In this document: positions 8,457-18,149 of the stretch, piece after piece
Layout of the letters: each line of letters opens with the position of its first letter
Position numbering within the stretch: the stretch's first letter is position 1
DNA from: Algoriphagus aquimarinus
GTDB lineage: Bacteria; Bacteroidota; Bacteroidia; Cytophagales; Cyclobacteriaceae
DNA length: 64,000 bases
Assembly (NCBI RefSeq): GCF_007997215.1
Contig: NZ_VORW01000019.1
Location: 27,775 to 91,774 of the forward strand
Direction of reading: 5' to 3'
Translations under genes and position numbers: made by a program
The notes under the pieces: generated by a model
Told to the model about the DNA's origin: nothing
The model's database searches: none
The model's input: the letters and a program-made list of their open reading frames with translations, nothing else

Positions 8457-9602
8457 TTACACTTTGATGTAAATTTTCTTTTTATCCATCCACAATCCAA
8501 TCAGCCAAATTAGTAGCATATAGCTAAAAGCGAAAAGGAATGAGGCCATTTTGGGAGAAAGCCATGTTGTATAAAAATTTGTATAAATGAAGCCTCTTAG
8601 TGTAGTTTCTCCCATAGGAATCATAGAAAGTAGTCTTATAACCAATCCCGATAGCACGTATAGAATCAATGGGTTTCTTCCGAATACCTCGAAGAAATAG
8701 GTCCAGCCTTTCCAGTTTTTGATCTCGATCACAGCAACCAAGAGGGCTAAAAGAACCAGGTCAATGCCAGTGGTAAGAAGAACGTAAGAGCTTGTCCAGA
8801 TCTTCTTATTGATAGGAAAAAGAAGGTCCCAAGCATAACTCAGGACGATAAGCACCACAGCTATGCCTAGCAATTTCTTAACGGCATCCATGGTATTACC
8901 CAATTTCTGAATCATTTTGCCTGCTAAGTAGCCTGCGATCACATTTACGATTGCTGGTAGAGTACTCAGTATTCCTTCTGGATCGAAAGGAATTCCCTCT
9001 CCTCCGTACATTCTTTCTGGGCCTATTAGTGCCAAATCTAGTTTAATTGCTGCATTGCCTGTAAGGCTATAAGGATCAGAAGCGTCTCCAAAGAAATACA
9101 TAATCACCCAATAGCCAAGAAGTGCGATTGCACTGAAAATCCAGCCTAATTTTATCCCTCCATAATAAAGGACGATAGATGCGAAGAAGTAGCATAAGGC
9201 TATTCGCTGCAATACTCCAAACAAGCGAACTTCAGTAAGGTCTATGAAGCTGATTGCTCCCGAATCAGAAAGGTCATAAAAAGGAAAAGCATTGAGCAGC
9301 CATCCAATCAGAAAAATCAAGACGGTTCTTTTTCCTACTTTTTTGAAAAAGTCAGCGGTATTCATTTGCTGAAGCTTTTTCATAGAGAAGCTCATCGCAT
9401 TGCCGACTACGAATAGAAATGTGGGAAAAACCAGATCAGTCGGAGTGAAACCGTGCCATTTTGCGTGAGCAAGAGGCGCAAATAAATTGCTCCAATCACC
9501 TGCGGTGTTGACTATGATCATAAATGCAATTGTCAATCCGCGTAACACGTCCAGTGCCAGATATCTGTTAGTTATACCTGGAGAGATAGAATTTTGGGTC
9601 AT
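8457..9602 (-). CDS. DUF5009 family membrane acyltransferase-like protein (HGSNAT/NagX type)
   Basis: 381 residues with about ten membrane helices. The N-terminal RYLALDVLRGLTIAFMIIVN, then HGFTPTDLVFPTFLFVVGNAMSFS, is the signature of the heparan-alpha-glucosaminide N-acetyltransferase / DUF5009 family. In Bacteroidota such proteins are often annotated as NagX-like and thought to handle amino sugars, though the activity is mostly unproven. The conserved Asp in LDVLRG is present. The gene is divergent from ppk2. Its terminator is the hairpin at 8379-8424. The specific acceptor is unknown. Confidence 0.85.
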   Translation of the reverse strand: MTQNSISPGITNRYLALDVLRGLTIAFMIIVNTAGDWSNLFAPLAHAKWHGFTPTDLVFPTFLFVVGNAMSFSMKKLQQMNTADFFKKVGKRTVLIFLIGWLLNAFPFYDLSDSGAISFIDLTEVRLFGVLQRIALCYFFASIVLYYGGIKLGWIFSAIALLGYWVIMYFFGDASDPYSLTGNAAIKLDLALIGPERMYGGEGIPFDPEGILSTLPAIVNVIAGYLAGKMIQKLGNTMDAVKKLLGIAVVLIVLSYAWDLLFPINKKIWTSSYVLLTTGIDLVLLALLVAVIEIKNWKGWTYFFEVFGRNPLILYVLSGLVIRLLSMIPMGETTLRGFIYTNFYTTWLSPKMASFLFAFSYMLLIWLIGLWMDKKKIYIKV

Positions 9603-9652
9603 CTTAAGGTGGGGTAAATTGGGGTGAAAAAGATTACATATCCTTTAAGCTT

Positions 9653-9672
9653 CAAGATAAAATATTATCTTG
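9653..9672. promoter_or_regulatory. 8-bp-arm inverted repeat between divergent genes
   Basis: CAAGATAA and TTATCTTG flank AATA. The site lies 50 bp from each of the divergent starts (DUF5009 gene and ppk2). It has the form of a dimeric-regulator operator, but no T tract or known consensus supports a firm assignment. Confidence 0.35.
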
Positions 9673-9721
9673 TTTTTCACTTAACTACTCACTTTTTATC
9701 ACAAAAAAAAATACACTATTT

Positions 9722-10606
9722 ATGAAAAATATATCAGTAGAAGATTTCAAAATAACAAAACCAATATCCTTAAAAGATATATCGACGAGTTTGGATTTGG
9801 AAGCATCGGAAAAGAAAAAGGACAAGGAACTAAACAAGCTGAGAGAAAATCTCAGCGAGCATCAGGATATTATGTATGCTCATAATAAGTATTCTGTACT
9901 CATTTGTCTCCAAGGAATGGATACGGCAGGAAAGGATAGTTTGATTAGAGAAGTGTTTAAAGAATTCAATCCTCGCGGAGTGGTAGTTCATAGTTTCAAG
10001 ACTCCTTCCACCTTGGAACTACAGCATGATTACTTGTGGAGGCACGTTGTGGCCTTACCGCAGCGTGGAAAATACGGAGTTTTTAATCGCACACATTATG
10101 AGAACGTATTAGTCACGCGTGTTCATCCTGGTTATATTTTGGGTGAAAATATTCCTGGGATCAATTCAGTGGATGATATCACAGTAGATTTTTGGGAGAA
10201 GCGATTTGAGCAGATCAATAACTTCGAAAAGCAGATCAGCGATAATGGGACCATTATTTTCAAATTCTTTCTACATCTAAGTAAAGAGGAGCAAAGACAG
10301 CGATTGCTTCGTCGGTTGAATAAAGCGAAGCATAATTGGAAATTTTCACCTGGTGACTTAAAGGAGCGGGATCGATGGGATGATTATCAGAAGTGCTATG
10401 AAGAAGCGATTAACAAAACTTCTAAAGATCACGCACCTTGGTATATTATTCCGTCAGATAATAAGGAAACAGCTCGTGTTTTGGTTGCAAAAATCATCTA
10501 TGAGCAAATGAAAAAGATGGAAGATATCCAGGAGCCAGAGCTGGATGCGGCTATCAAGCAGAATATTGAAATGTATAAGGATATCCTATCTAAAGAAGGG
10601 CAGTAG
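9722..10606 (+). CDS. Polyphosphate:nucleotide phosphotransferase, PPK2 family
   Basis: Uses polyphosphate to phosphorylate nucleotides in the cytoplasm. The 294-residue single-domain length fits the short PPK2 classes, possibly class III enzymes that act on AMP and ADP. Visible motifs: Walker A CLQGMDTAGKDSLIREVF, then VVHSFKTPSTLELQHDYLWR, the Walker B/lid block GKYGVFNRTHYENVLVTRVHP, and a C-terminal Arg-rich EEQRQRLLRRL with WKFSPGDLKERDRWDDY. The N-terminal 45 residues are charged. Monocistronic: divergent from the DUF5009 gene and 130 bp before the subtilase gene. The exact class (I, II or III) is inference from length and motifs. Confidence 0.92.
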   Translation: MKNISVEDFKITKPISLKDISTSLDLEASEKKKDKELNKLRENLSEHQDIMYAHNKYSVLICLQGMDTAGKDSLIREVFKEFNPRGVVVHSFKTPSTLELQHDYLWRHVVALPQRGKYGVFNRTHYENVLVTRVHPGYILGENIPGINSVDDITVDFWEKRFEQINNFEKQISDNGTIIFKFFLHLSKEEQRQRLLRRLNKAKHNWKFSPGDLKERDRWDDYQKCYEEAINKTSKDHAPWYIIPSDNKETARVLVAKIIYEQMKKMEDIQEPELDAAIKQNIEMYKDILSKEGQ

Positions 10607-10736
10607 ATCAAAAATTGTATTTTAAACCTATATATATGCGTAAAAAAAATTAAAGTTGTTTTTGATATGTTCTGAATTTTAGTAGCTTCATATACTTTTA
10701 AATGATTGATTTTTAACTAATTAAATTTTTAATGCT

Positions 10737-12116
10737 ATGAAAAATTTATTCAGCTTCCTCGTAATTGGATTTATTTTTATTTCCTGTAATCCAGATAAAA
10801 CCTCGAGTGAATCAGAAAGTGTTTGGCCTGGATCACTGGAGAAAGAGGTATATAACATTGAATTGGAATTTGATGAATCATCAGGTTTTGTTCCACTGAA
10901 AAATAATCCTAACTGCAAAAATGGCTTAGACGGTAAAGCTTGTCAAAGTGACGCTTTGGAACTTAGAAATAGCGTGCTTGAAATAATCAAGAAAATTGAT
11001 GATTCTATACAAGTAGATACCATGCATATCAGAGTTTATCTAGATGTGTCAGTATACTTGGATGGCTTGACACCCTTGCAATATCTAAAAATTGAGGATA
11101 ATGCAATTGTTCATCATTATGTAGTTTCTCAACCATTTGAAATCCAAGCTAGACGACCAATCATGCAAACTGATTATATACAGCAAGCAAGGCGCCCAAT
11201 AATGCAGGAACAATTTAGGTATGATTCACTATCCAAAACTAGTATGATGGTCAAAGAAATTGGTGGTGGTCAACCCGGCTCTTCAAATCCAACTCATCGT
11301 GTTTGGATAGTTGACAGTGGAATTGATTCCACACATCAAGATCTGAATTTTGGACAAAGTGAGGCTGCTCTTTCGTTTGATTTTTCTATAGGTAATAGCA
11401 AAAATCCTTTTGAGGATGGTTACGGGCATGGAACATTTTTAGCTGGAGCGATAGGAGGATTAGCCTCTTCAAAACCGATTTTCGCTGAGGGATATGGTAT
11501 AAATGGAGTTTTTCCTCTTGCAAAAATGGTTTCGATAAAGATTTTTAATGAAACAGGTAGGACAAACAGTGGAAGAGTTACATCGGCCTTGTCCTATATA
11601 TTTAGCTCTGCAAAGTCAGGAGATGTGGTGAATTTAAGCTGGGGACTGAATATCTCCTCTGGAGATTGTGAAGCAAATCAGTATAAGAAGATATATGAAT
11701 GGATTGATAAGCTAGCAATCAAAGGAGTATATGTTGTAATGTCTGCAGGAAATGAAGAACAGGAATCATTGACCAATTTCCCTGGATGTATTGATTTAGC
11801 ATCCCAGCCAGCTTCTGTTAAATCCAAGATTTTCACCATCGGATCAGTAGAAGTTCCTATTTCTGGATCCTATTATTACTCTTTCTTCTCAAATTACGGG
11901 AGACCTTCAATTGATTATTTGACTCCTGGAGAGGATATTTTTACTACAGCCCCAGGTGGCAAATACGTGCTAGTGTCTGGAACTTCTTTGTCCGCAGCAA
12001 TATTCTCAGGGATTCTTTATCATAATTCCGGCGTAGGTACTCTTGCAATAATCAAAAGAGGCGCCGTCCCTGGAGGTACTAATCCTGATTATCCAATTGC
12101 GAAAGTTGGGAATTAA
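10737..12116 (+). CDS. S8 (subtilisin) family serine peptidase, predicted lipoprotein
   Basis: 459 residues. The N-terminus is hydrophobic and ends in a lipobox-like FISC (Cys about 17), predicting a lipid-anchored outer- or inner-membrane protein. A roughly 170-residue pro-region precedes the catalytic domain. Triad: Asp in VDSGIDSTHQDLNF, His in GYGHGTFLAGA, Ser in VSGTSLSAAIFSG, with the oxyanion Asn in MSAGNEEQ. The pro-region/catalytic junction has the octapeptide QARRPIMQ twice, 13 residues apart. The protein stops about 40 residues after the Ser region, with no sorting domain. It has its own promoter region of 130 bp, but no clear box was found. Physiological substrate unknown. Confidence 0.88.
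   Translation: MKNLFSFLVIGFIFISCNPDKTSSESESVWPGSLEKEVYNIELEFDESSGFVPLKNNPNCKNGLDGKACQSDALELRNSVLEIIKKIDDSIQVDTMHIRVYLDVSVYLDGLTPLQYLKIEDNAIVHHYVVSQPFEIQARRPIMQTDYIQQARRPIMQEQFRYDSLSKTSMMVKEIGGGQPGSSNPTHRVWIVDSGIDSTHQDLNFGQSEAALSFDFSIGNSKNPFEDGYGHGTFLAGAIGGLASSKPIFAEGYGINGVFPLAKMVSIKIFNETGRTNSGRVTSALSYIFSSAKSGDVVNLSWGLNISSGDCEANQYKKIYEWIDKLAIKGVYVVMSAGNEEQESLTNFPGCIDLASQPASVKSKIFTIGSVEVPISGSYYYSFFSNYGRPSIDYLTPGEDIFTTAPGGKYVLVSGTSLSAAIFSGILYHNSGVGTLAIIKRGAVPGGTNPDYPIAKVGN
11145..11207 (+). repeat. In-gene tandem repeat encoding QARRPIMQ twice
   Basis: Two 24-nt copies (11145-11168 and 11184-11207) start 39 bp apart and encode the same eight residues with different codons. The synonymous divergence indicates an old duplication, or selection on the peptide, rather than a recent slippage event. 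Confidence 0.7.
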
Positions 12117-12132
12117 CATACTGAAGAATAAT

Positions 12133-12181
12133 AAGTAATAGCTGACTTTAAATCTCAATCTTTAAATCAGCTATTACTTTT
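12133..12181 (+). terminator. Intrinsic terminator between convergent genes
   Basis: AAGTAATAGCTGA and TTTAAA pair with TTTAAA and TCAGCTATTACTT around an 8-nt loop, with one unpaired C, followed by TTTTG on the plus strand. It ends the subtilase transcript. The TAA of the convergent cyclase gene (12174-12176) lies inside the right arm, so the two 3' ends overlap. Confidence 0.8.
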
Positions 12182-14384
12182 GTTGACCTAGATCGTTGGA
12201 TTGTAGTTCTTGATTTAGCTCGTACAGTTTAGTATCTATTTGGTTTAGTACTTTCTTCAATGCAGGATCCTTTAGATAGTCTTTAAAAATGGGGTTTGTT
12301 CTGATTTGAAATACATCTCTATAGCCACTGGTAAAAGCTTGATTTAGGTATTGGACTAGCAGTGTTTTGTTGTTTCTTATTGCCTCCAATTGAGCTAGAT
12401 CAAACCATAGATTCGAATCATTTTTAATTGATTCCACAGAAGTTTCCCGTGCATTTAGTGCGATATCAGTCAGTAACTTTGCTTGGGATTTGTCACCCTT
12501 TTGTAAATAGGCATGAGCTAAGAAAATTGGAGTGGAATCATAAATGTCATCAACAGTATTGGGGTTAAGTTGTAAGACTTTTTCAAATAGCTCAATTGAC
12601 CGATCCATATTTCCAGCCATAAAGGCAATGTATCCGGCTGAGGAGTAATTGTAGACTGAGTTAGTAGTATTATTCTCTAAGATTACATCAATCATCTTTA
12701 AGGCCTTAGTTTTATCACCTTGTTCAAGATAGACATAGGCAAGTTGTTCGGCAGTTACAGCATCAAAGGTGATGGTGTTTGATTTTTCTAGCCAGTTGAT
12801 TGCAGTCTCTTGGTGACCTAGGATTCTATAAATCCAACCTGTGATTTGAGTAGGAATGTAGTTGGTAGGGTTTAAGGATGCCGATTTAATCTGGAGGTCT
12901 AATGCACGAATTAGGTCTCCCTGTGTCATGTAAACTGTAGCCAAATTCCCAATGGCACCACTCAGGTTTGGGTTGAGTACCAAGGCCTTTTCCAAAGCGA
13001 TCTGTGCTAAATCAATATTACCTTGATAATAATATACAGATCCTGCAGACTTATATGCCTCTTCGAGATAAGGGTCAATATCCAAGGCATGGCCATTCGC
13101 CTTCAAACTGGAATCAAGCCATGTTTCTTCTTCACCATAATAAACAAGTCTTGCGTAGGAATCTGCGAGACCAGTATAGGCTAATGCATAATTTGGATCA
13201 ATATTAAGAGCGGATTTAAAATGCCTAATAGACTCTAAAGTTTCACTTTTGTTGCTTCTGCCATAACTTTCCTTTCCCTTGAGATAGAGTTCATATGCTT
13301 CAAAACTGTTAGTTTGTTCTTTAGAAATCTGCTCTTTTTCTTTTGAGCTGAGATTGATATTGAGGACTGTGGCTATTGTGGAAGCAATCTCGGTTTGGAC
13401 TTTGAAAATATCCTTCACTTCTCTATTGAAGGTTTCAGTCCAGAGGTTTTTATTTTCTATAGGATCTATCAGCTGGACATTTATTCGGATTTTATCTCCA
13501 ATCCATTCTATTGAACCTTTGAGGATAGTGCTCACATCCAACATTCTAGCAATAGAATCCAAAGGGATTTCTGAGTCTTGATATTTGGAAACGGCATCCT
13601 TGTCAATCACCTTAATTCCTTCAATTTTAGAAAGGTGTGATATAACATCCTCCGTGAGCCCATCTGCAAAAAACATCAGATCAGGATTGGAAATGGTGTT
13701 AGTGAATGGCAATACAGCGACAGATTTATCCTTTTCCCAAGTGTAATCATTCCATAGTAAGGAAAAGATCAAAAAAATGGACAAGAGAACGGCTACGCCT
13801 AATCCAACCCAAAACTTCCAAGGTTCTTTTTCCTGAGATTTTATAGTGCTGATCATCTCCTTGCGTTTGGGAACCGCGAGTGGGGTATTGCTTAAAGCAT
13901 AAATCTCTAATTCTTTTGCTACATTTTTAAGGCGAAAAGCACCTAAACTCACATATGTTAATTTTGAGATTTGAGGGAGTTGCTCTAATACTTTGGATGA
14001 AAAAAGCACACAAGATGGTACTCCTATGCTTTGAACCCGTGATGCTACATTAACTGCGTCACCAAAAACATCTCCATGGTCTAAAATAACTCCTCCGCAG
14101 TGTAGACCAATTCGAAGTTTAAGTTCTCCTGTTGTGATCCATTCCTTTTGGATCTCAAGACTTGCTTTCAAGGCTTCTTCAGCTGTCTCAAACGTAGCCA
14201 GAATTCCATCACCAAGTTCTTTGATTACTAATCCGTGGTATTTGCTCAGAACACGTGTGTGAAGTTCCAGATTTTGCTTCATCAGCTCAAAAGCATACTC
14301 TTCATCTTGGCCCATCAGTAGGGTATATCCTACTATGTCAGAAAAATAGACGATCGATTGCTTTCGATTTAGCTCCTGATTCAT
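12174..14384 (-). CDS. Class III adenylate/guanylate cyclase with TolB-like and TPR regions
   Basis: 736 residues. Residues 8-180 form a class III cyclase homology domain. It has metal-binding Asp in YFSDIVGYT and in ELGDGILATF, a Lys three residues before LGDG, and FGDAVNVASRVQ supplying the Asp and the Asn/Arg transition-state pair. All expected catalytic residues appear present, and the Lys suggests ATP as substrate. One membrane helix follows (about 192-214). Next comes a FlgO/TolB N-terminal-like region (KSVAVLPFTN, FADGLTEDVISHLSKI, ILKGSIEWIGDKIRINVQLID), then about eight TPR repeats (350-720) ending near SNDLGQQK. The TPR part probably lies outside the cytoplasm and binds partners. 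Monocistronic, 172 bp downstream of the haem/LRR gene. Confidence 0.88.
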   Translation of the reverse strand: MNQELNRKQSIVYFSDIVGYTLLMGQDEEYAFELMKQNLELHTRVLSKYHGLVIKELGDGILATFETAEEALKASLEIQKEWITTGELKLRIGLHCGGVILDHGDVFGDAVNVASRVQSIGVPSCVLFSSKVLEQLPQISKLTYVSLGAFRLKNVAKELEIYALSNTPLAVPKRKEMISTIKSQEKEPWKFWVGLGVAVLLSIFLIFSLLWNDYTWEKDKSVAVLPFTNTISNPDLMFFADGLTEDVISHLSKIEGIKVIDKDAVSKYQDSEIPLDSIARMLDVSTILKGSIEWIGDKIRINVQLIDPIENKNLWTETFNREVKDIFKVQTEIASTIATVLNINLSSKEKEQISKEQTNSFEAYELYLKGKESYGRSNKSETLESIRHFKSALNIDPNYALAYTGLADSYARLVYYGEEETWLDSSLKANGHALDIDPYLEEAYKSAGSVYYYQGNIDLAQIALEKALVLNPNLSGAIGNLATVYMTQGDLIRALDLQIKSASLNPTNYIPTQITGWIYRILGHQETAINWLEKSNTITFDAVTAEQLAYVYLEQGDKTKALKMIDVILENNTTNSVYNYSSAGYIAFMAGNMDRSIELFEKVLQLNPNTVDDIYDSTPIFLAHAYLQKGDKSQAKLLTDIALNARETSVESIKNDSNLWFDLAQLEAIRNNKTLLVQYLNQAFTSGYRDVFQIRTNPIFKDYLKDPALKKVLNQIDTKLYELNQELQSNDLGQQK

Positions 14385-14556
14385 GAAAAATTGTAAATGA
14401 GGGTAAGAACTCTACATTAACTCTAGTAAGTATAGCAATTAATCTAATCATTTTTCAGGAGCTTAGAAAATCGCTATTGTAAAGATCGATTCTGATTTAC
14501 AATTAGTTGATTAATTTTAACTTAAGTCAAGATAGCTCTTAGTCGTTTCTTCATTT

Positions 14557-16701
14557 TCATTGATTGAAAATCACCTCATCCACAAAGACCCAACCTTTGC
14601 TACCAGCATTTGAGTGCCACTTTGGAAGATGCGGAAGAGGGGTAAGGGTTATTTTAAGCTTGTCGTAGTTTGTGTTTTCTAACTCAAGAGTTAGAAGTTC
14701 TGATCGTGCTGACAATGCTTTCGGTGACACGGCTGGAGAGTTACTCGCTAGCGGCTTCCAAGTTCCATTTTCGAATCCTTGAACGATCACTTTTGAAGGA
14801 GGGAAAATATGTGCTCCTTCATTATAAAGTAGGCTAAGGGATAACTTTTTAGCCTTTGGTAAACCCTTAAAGTCAACTTCTAGCACCATAGGTTCATCCT
14901 GAAAACCCAACCATTTTTGACCATGATTTGACGCGTCAGCCTTTTCCAAATCAAAAAGAGTCGCAGGCCCGGAAGCATTATACTTTGAATTTGGCTCGTA
15001 AACCAAAGAGAATTTAGAAGGCTTGATTCCAGAATGGATGTAAACAGATTCAGTTGGTTTAGATCCTTTCCAATCCTTTGCAAATGCTTTTGCTATGACC
15101 TTTCCTGTATTTGTAACAAACAGTGGTTTGGTATAAATCGTACTGGAAATGCTATCTGGCTCGGTTCCATCGAGTGTGTAGCGGATCTCAGCTGTTTTTA
15201 TTGGGTGCGAGAGCTTTAACTCAAGACTATCTTGATAGATTATTTCCGATTGGGAAATGATTGGGCTATTCAAATCATAAATTATTCCCTTACCATCAAA
15301 GCCAAAGTCTATTTCAGTTTCTGGAAGTGCCTTTTTTATGGTTTCCTGATCTTGACTACTCATTGCTGTTTCCCATAAATAAAGCTTTTTCAAAGACTTC
15401 ATCTTAGCGAGATTTTGTATAGACACTTGATTAACTATGTTGCCGGAAATGGCCAGAACTTCTAAGTTATTGAGTTCAGAAATTACTTTTAGCTGGTCAG
15501 CATCCAAGTCAGTGAAGTTTAGTTGAAGCTCTTCCAGATGTTTGAAGTCCTTCAAAAACTTAAGATCAACACCAGTCAAAGGCATCTTGTTTAGACTAAA
15601 TCGAACGATTTGGTCACTGACTATATTTAGGTCCGAAAGTGATTTAGGTGGAAAAGCGGAGATGCCAAAATAGGAGACATCCAAAGCTGGAGACTCAGGG
15701 AAAAGAGCTTGAACAGATCTGTATGAAGTGTTTAATTCCTGAATATCGTCTTTGTCAGCAGCGTCAAAGGAATAGATTTTATTTCCTTCAAACTTCACAG
15801 AAGCCAATTGGTAGAGTTCATTTTTAGTAGGAAGCGTAACCAGCTTTTGTTCAAAACTAGCTCCAGAGGCAACCCATTCACTTAAGATCAGAAACTCTTC
15901 TTCAGTCAATTGAGTCTTGTTCTTAGGAGGCATATGTTTCTTGTCATCCTCAGGAAGATTGATTCGCTGGATAAGCATTGATTTTTCAAAATCTCCAGCC
16001 AAAACAAATGGTCCGGATTTTCCACCTTTTTGCAAACCTTCGATATGATCCATTCTTAGCTTGCCTTTGATCTTGCCTTCTTTATGGCAACTGATACATT
16101 TAGCCTGTAAAATCGGCTGAACTACATGTTCAAAAATTTCAGCCTCAGCCAAGGGAATTACTTCAATTTCATTTGACTGTATGGGAGCCAGAAGAAAATC
16201 TTCCCCATGTGTCAATCCTGCTCCCCAATGACCTGTAGCAATAATTGCGATGGCGAGAGCTACACTGGAAAGGCGAATGAAATTTGCTTTAATAGATCTG
16301 AAAAAATAAAGCAACACACAGCCTCCGAAAACTACCAGTCCTCCCCATTTGTGCCAAGTGAGTATCTCTCCGGTATATTCTTCCTGAGCCAGAATCAGCC
16401 CTGCCAACACAGTGATTCCTGCAAAATTACAGCCTGCGAGAAAGCTGATTTCTCCTATTTCTCTGATCTCAGGTTTTTTGTCAATTCCTGGAATCCAGAA
16501 AAAGAGCAAGCCCATTAAGAGCAATACAATAGGGAAGTGCAAAAGTATAGGATGGCTTCTGCCGACAACCTGTAGCCAGTCGGGTAACACCAGAGAATTT
16601 CCCGCAAGGGTAATGATGAGTGTGAGACCTATCCAGACAAAAAGGGTGTTTTCCAGAATAGATCTGATCGAAGAAATCTTGAGCATATTGATTCTAAGCA
16701 A
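14557..16701 (-). CDS. Membrane protein: DUF2231-like helices, c-type haem motif, LRR and chitobiase C-terminal-type domain
   Basis: 714 residues. Five membrane helices in the first 175 residues (SHPILLHFPIVLLLMGLLFF is typical of DUF2231) are followed by a planctomycete-type cytochrome c segment. This carries one CxxCH motif (CISCHKEGKIKGKLRMD) and the usual MPPKNKTQLTEEE end. Next come about four leucine-rich repeats (350-450), a chitobiase/FN3-associated domain (IRYTLDGTEPDSISSTIYTKP) and a C-terminal beta-sandwich. The family occurs in Bacteroidota and Planctomycetes beside DUF1501 and PSD1 genes. Function is unknown; electron transfer or substrate binding at the cell surface is inference. 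It overlaps the DUF1501 stop by 8 bp, so translation is likely coupled. Confidence 0.85.
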   Translation of the reverse strand: MLRINMLKISSIRSILENTLFVWIGLTLIITLAGNSLVLPDWLQVVGRSHPILLHFPIVLLLMGLLFFWIPGIDKKPEIREIGEISFLAGCNFAGITVLAGLILAQEEYTGEILTWHKWGGLVVFGGCVLLYFFRSIKANFIRLSSVALAIAIIATGHWGAGLTHGEDFLLAPIQSNEIEVIPLAEAEIFEHVVQPILQAKCISCHKEGKIKGKLRMDHIEGLQKGGKSGPFVLAGDFEKSMLIQRINLPEDDKKHMPPKNKTQLTEEEFLILSEWVASGASFEQKLVTLPTKNELYQLASVKFEGNKIYSFDAADKDDIQELNTSYRSVQALFPESPALDVSYFGISAFPPKSLSDLNIVSDQIVRFSLNKMPLTGVDLKFLKDFKHLEELQLNFTDLDADQLKVISELNNLEVLAISGNIVNQVSIQNLAKMKSLKKLYLWETAMSSQDQETIKKALPETEIDFGFDGKGIIYDLNSPIISQSEIIYQDSLELKLSHPIKTAEIRYTLDGTEPDSISSTIYTKPLFVTNTGKVIAKAFAKDWKGSKPTESVYIHSGIKPSKFSLVYEPNSKYNASGPATLFDLEKADASNHGQKWLGFQDEPMVLEVDFKGLPKAKKLSLSLLYNEGAHIFPPSKVIVQGFENGTWKPLASNSPAVSPKALSARSELLTLELENTNYDKLKITLTPLPHLPKWHSNAGSKGWVFVDEVIFNQ

Positions 16702-18148
16702 TTAAGTCTTTTACTACTTTGCCAGAGACATCCGTCAGGCGATATCTTCTTCCTAGGTGTTTGTATGTCATGCGCTCGTGATCAATTCCCATAAGATGAA
16801 GGACCGTAGCTTGGAAATCATGAACGTGCACAGGGTTTTCGGTGATGTTGTAGCCAAATTCATCGGTTTCGCCATAGACCATTCCAGACTTCACTCCGCC
16901 ACCTGCCATCCATATAGAGAATGCGCGAGGATGGTGATCACGACCATAGTTATCCACCAAGATTTTTCCTTGGCAATAATTCGTTCTCCCAAATTCACCC
17001 CCCCAGATTACCAATGTCTCATCAAGCAATCCTCTTTGCTTTAAATCTGTAATCAAAGCAGCTGAGGCCTGATCCACATCTTCTGCCTGAAGTCTCATTT
17101 CATTTGGCAAATTGCCATGCTGATCCCAACCTTGGTGGTAGAGTTGAACGAATCGAACGCCGCTCTCAGACAGTTTTCTAGCCAAAAGACAATTGGCAGC
17201 ATAGGTGCCTGGAACCAAGCAATCTGGTCCGTAGAGTTTGATGATACTCTCTGGCTCCTTGGAAATATCAGTCATTTCCGGAACGGCTGTTTGCATACGA
17301 TAAGCCATTTCATATTGCTTTACTTTCGCGGAAATCTCAGGATCATTGAATTGCTGCATGCTTAAATTATTCATCTCAGCAATCTGATCTATCATTTTCC
17401 TTCTTTCGGCGCGACTCATTGATTCCGGGTCTTTGAGATAAAGGACTGGGTCTTCAGAATTGGAAAACTGAACGCCTTGGTGAGTGGCGTCTAAGAAGCC
17501 ATTACTCCAAAGCTTAGAATAAACCCCTTGTCCATTGCCACGTCCACGACTAAGCAAAACGGAAAATGCAGGAAGATTACTATTCTCAGATCCTAATCCG
17601 TAGCTCAACCAAGACCCCATACTTGGACGGTTTCCTACTTGAGCACCTGTCTGGAAAAAAGTAAGTGCAGGATCATGATTGATTGCATCTGTATGCATGG
17701 ATTTCACGATACATATATCATCAACAATTCCGGCTGTATGTGGAAAAACCTCTGATATCCAAGCTCTTGATTCTCCGTATTGGTCAAATTTGTAGTGAGA
17801 ACCTACCAAAGGAAAGGAGGATTGACCAGCGGTCATTCCGGTGAGTCGCTGCGTTCCACGAATAGATTCAGGAAGTTCTTCTCCCATTCTCTTATTCAAA
17901 AGAGGCTTATAATCAAATGATTCCAATTGACTTGGAGCACCATTTTGAAATAGATAAATAACTCTTTTCGCCTTCGGAGCAAAATGAGGAAGTGCCTTCA
18001 TCATAGCTTCTTCGGCCTCAGCTTTTCCAGAAAAAAGGTCAGGAACCAATAGAGATCCCAGTGCTAGACTTCCAACCCCAAGGCTAAGTCTGGAAAGGAA
18101 TTTCCTTCGATTGTGATTGAGTCCTTCTTCTAATATTTCCTTTTCCAT
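16694..18148 (-). CDS. DUF1501 family protein with Tat signal (sulfatase/phosphatase-like fold)
   Basis: 484 residues. The N-terminus has a twin-arginine signal (NRRKFLSRLSLGVGSLALG), predicting folded export. DUF1501 proteins resemble the alkaline-phosphatase/sulfatase superfamily. Here VIYLFQNGAPSQLESFDYKP, MHTDAINHDPALTFFQTG, IWGGEFGRTNYCQG and GRDHHPRAFSIWMAGGGV are the conserved blocks and hold the likely metal ligands (Asp, His). It is the middle gene of a three-gene unit, 1 bp from the PSD1 gene stop and overlapping the next gene by 8 bp. Family members are abundant in Planctomycetes; their biochemical activity is unproven. Confidence 0.92.
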   Translation of the reverse strand: MEKEILEEGLNHNRRKFLSRLSLGVGSLALGSLLVPDLFSGKAEAEEAMMKALPHFAPKAKRVIYLFQNGAPSQLESFDYKPLLNKRMGEELPESIRGTQRLTGMTAGQSSFPLVGSHYKFDQYGESRAWISEVFPHTAGIVDDICIVKSMHTDAINHDPALTFFQTGAQVGNRPSMGSWLSYGLGSENSNLPAFSVLLSRGRGNGQGVYSKLWSNGFLDATHQGVQFSNSEDPVLYLKDPESMSRAERRKMIDQIAEMNNLSMQQFNDPEISAKVKQYEMAYRMQTAVPEMTDISKEPESIIKLYGPDCLVPGTYAANCLLARKLSESGVRFVQLYHQGWDQHGNLPNEMRLQAEDVDQASAALITDLKQRGLLDETLVIWGGEFGRTNYCQGKILVDNYGRDHHPRAFSIWMAGGGVKSGMVYGETDEFGYNITENPVHVHDFQATVLHLMGIDHERMTYKHLGRRYRLTDVSGKVVKDLIA

Positions 18149-18149
18149 A

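Noticed and set aside
16207..16705. Plus-strand ORFs of about 100 residues opposite the haem/LRR gene
   Set aside because: They are shadows of a gene with clear domain structure; no start signal or recognised motif supports them.
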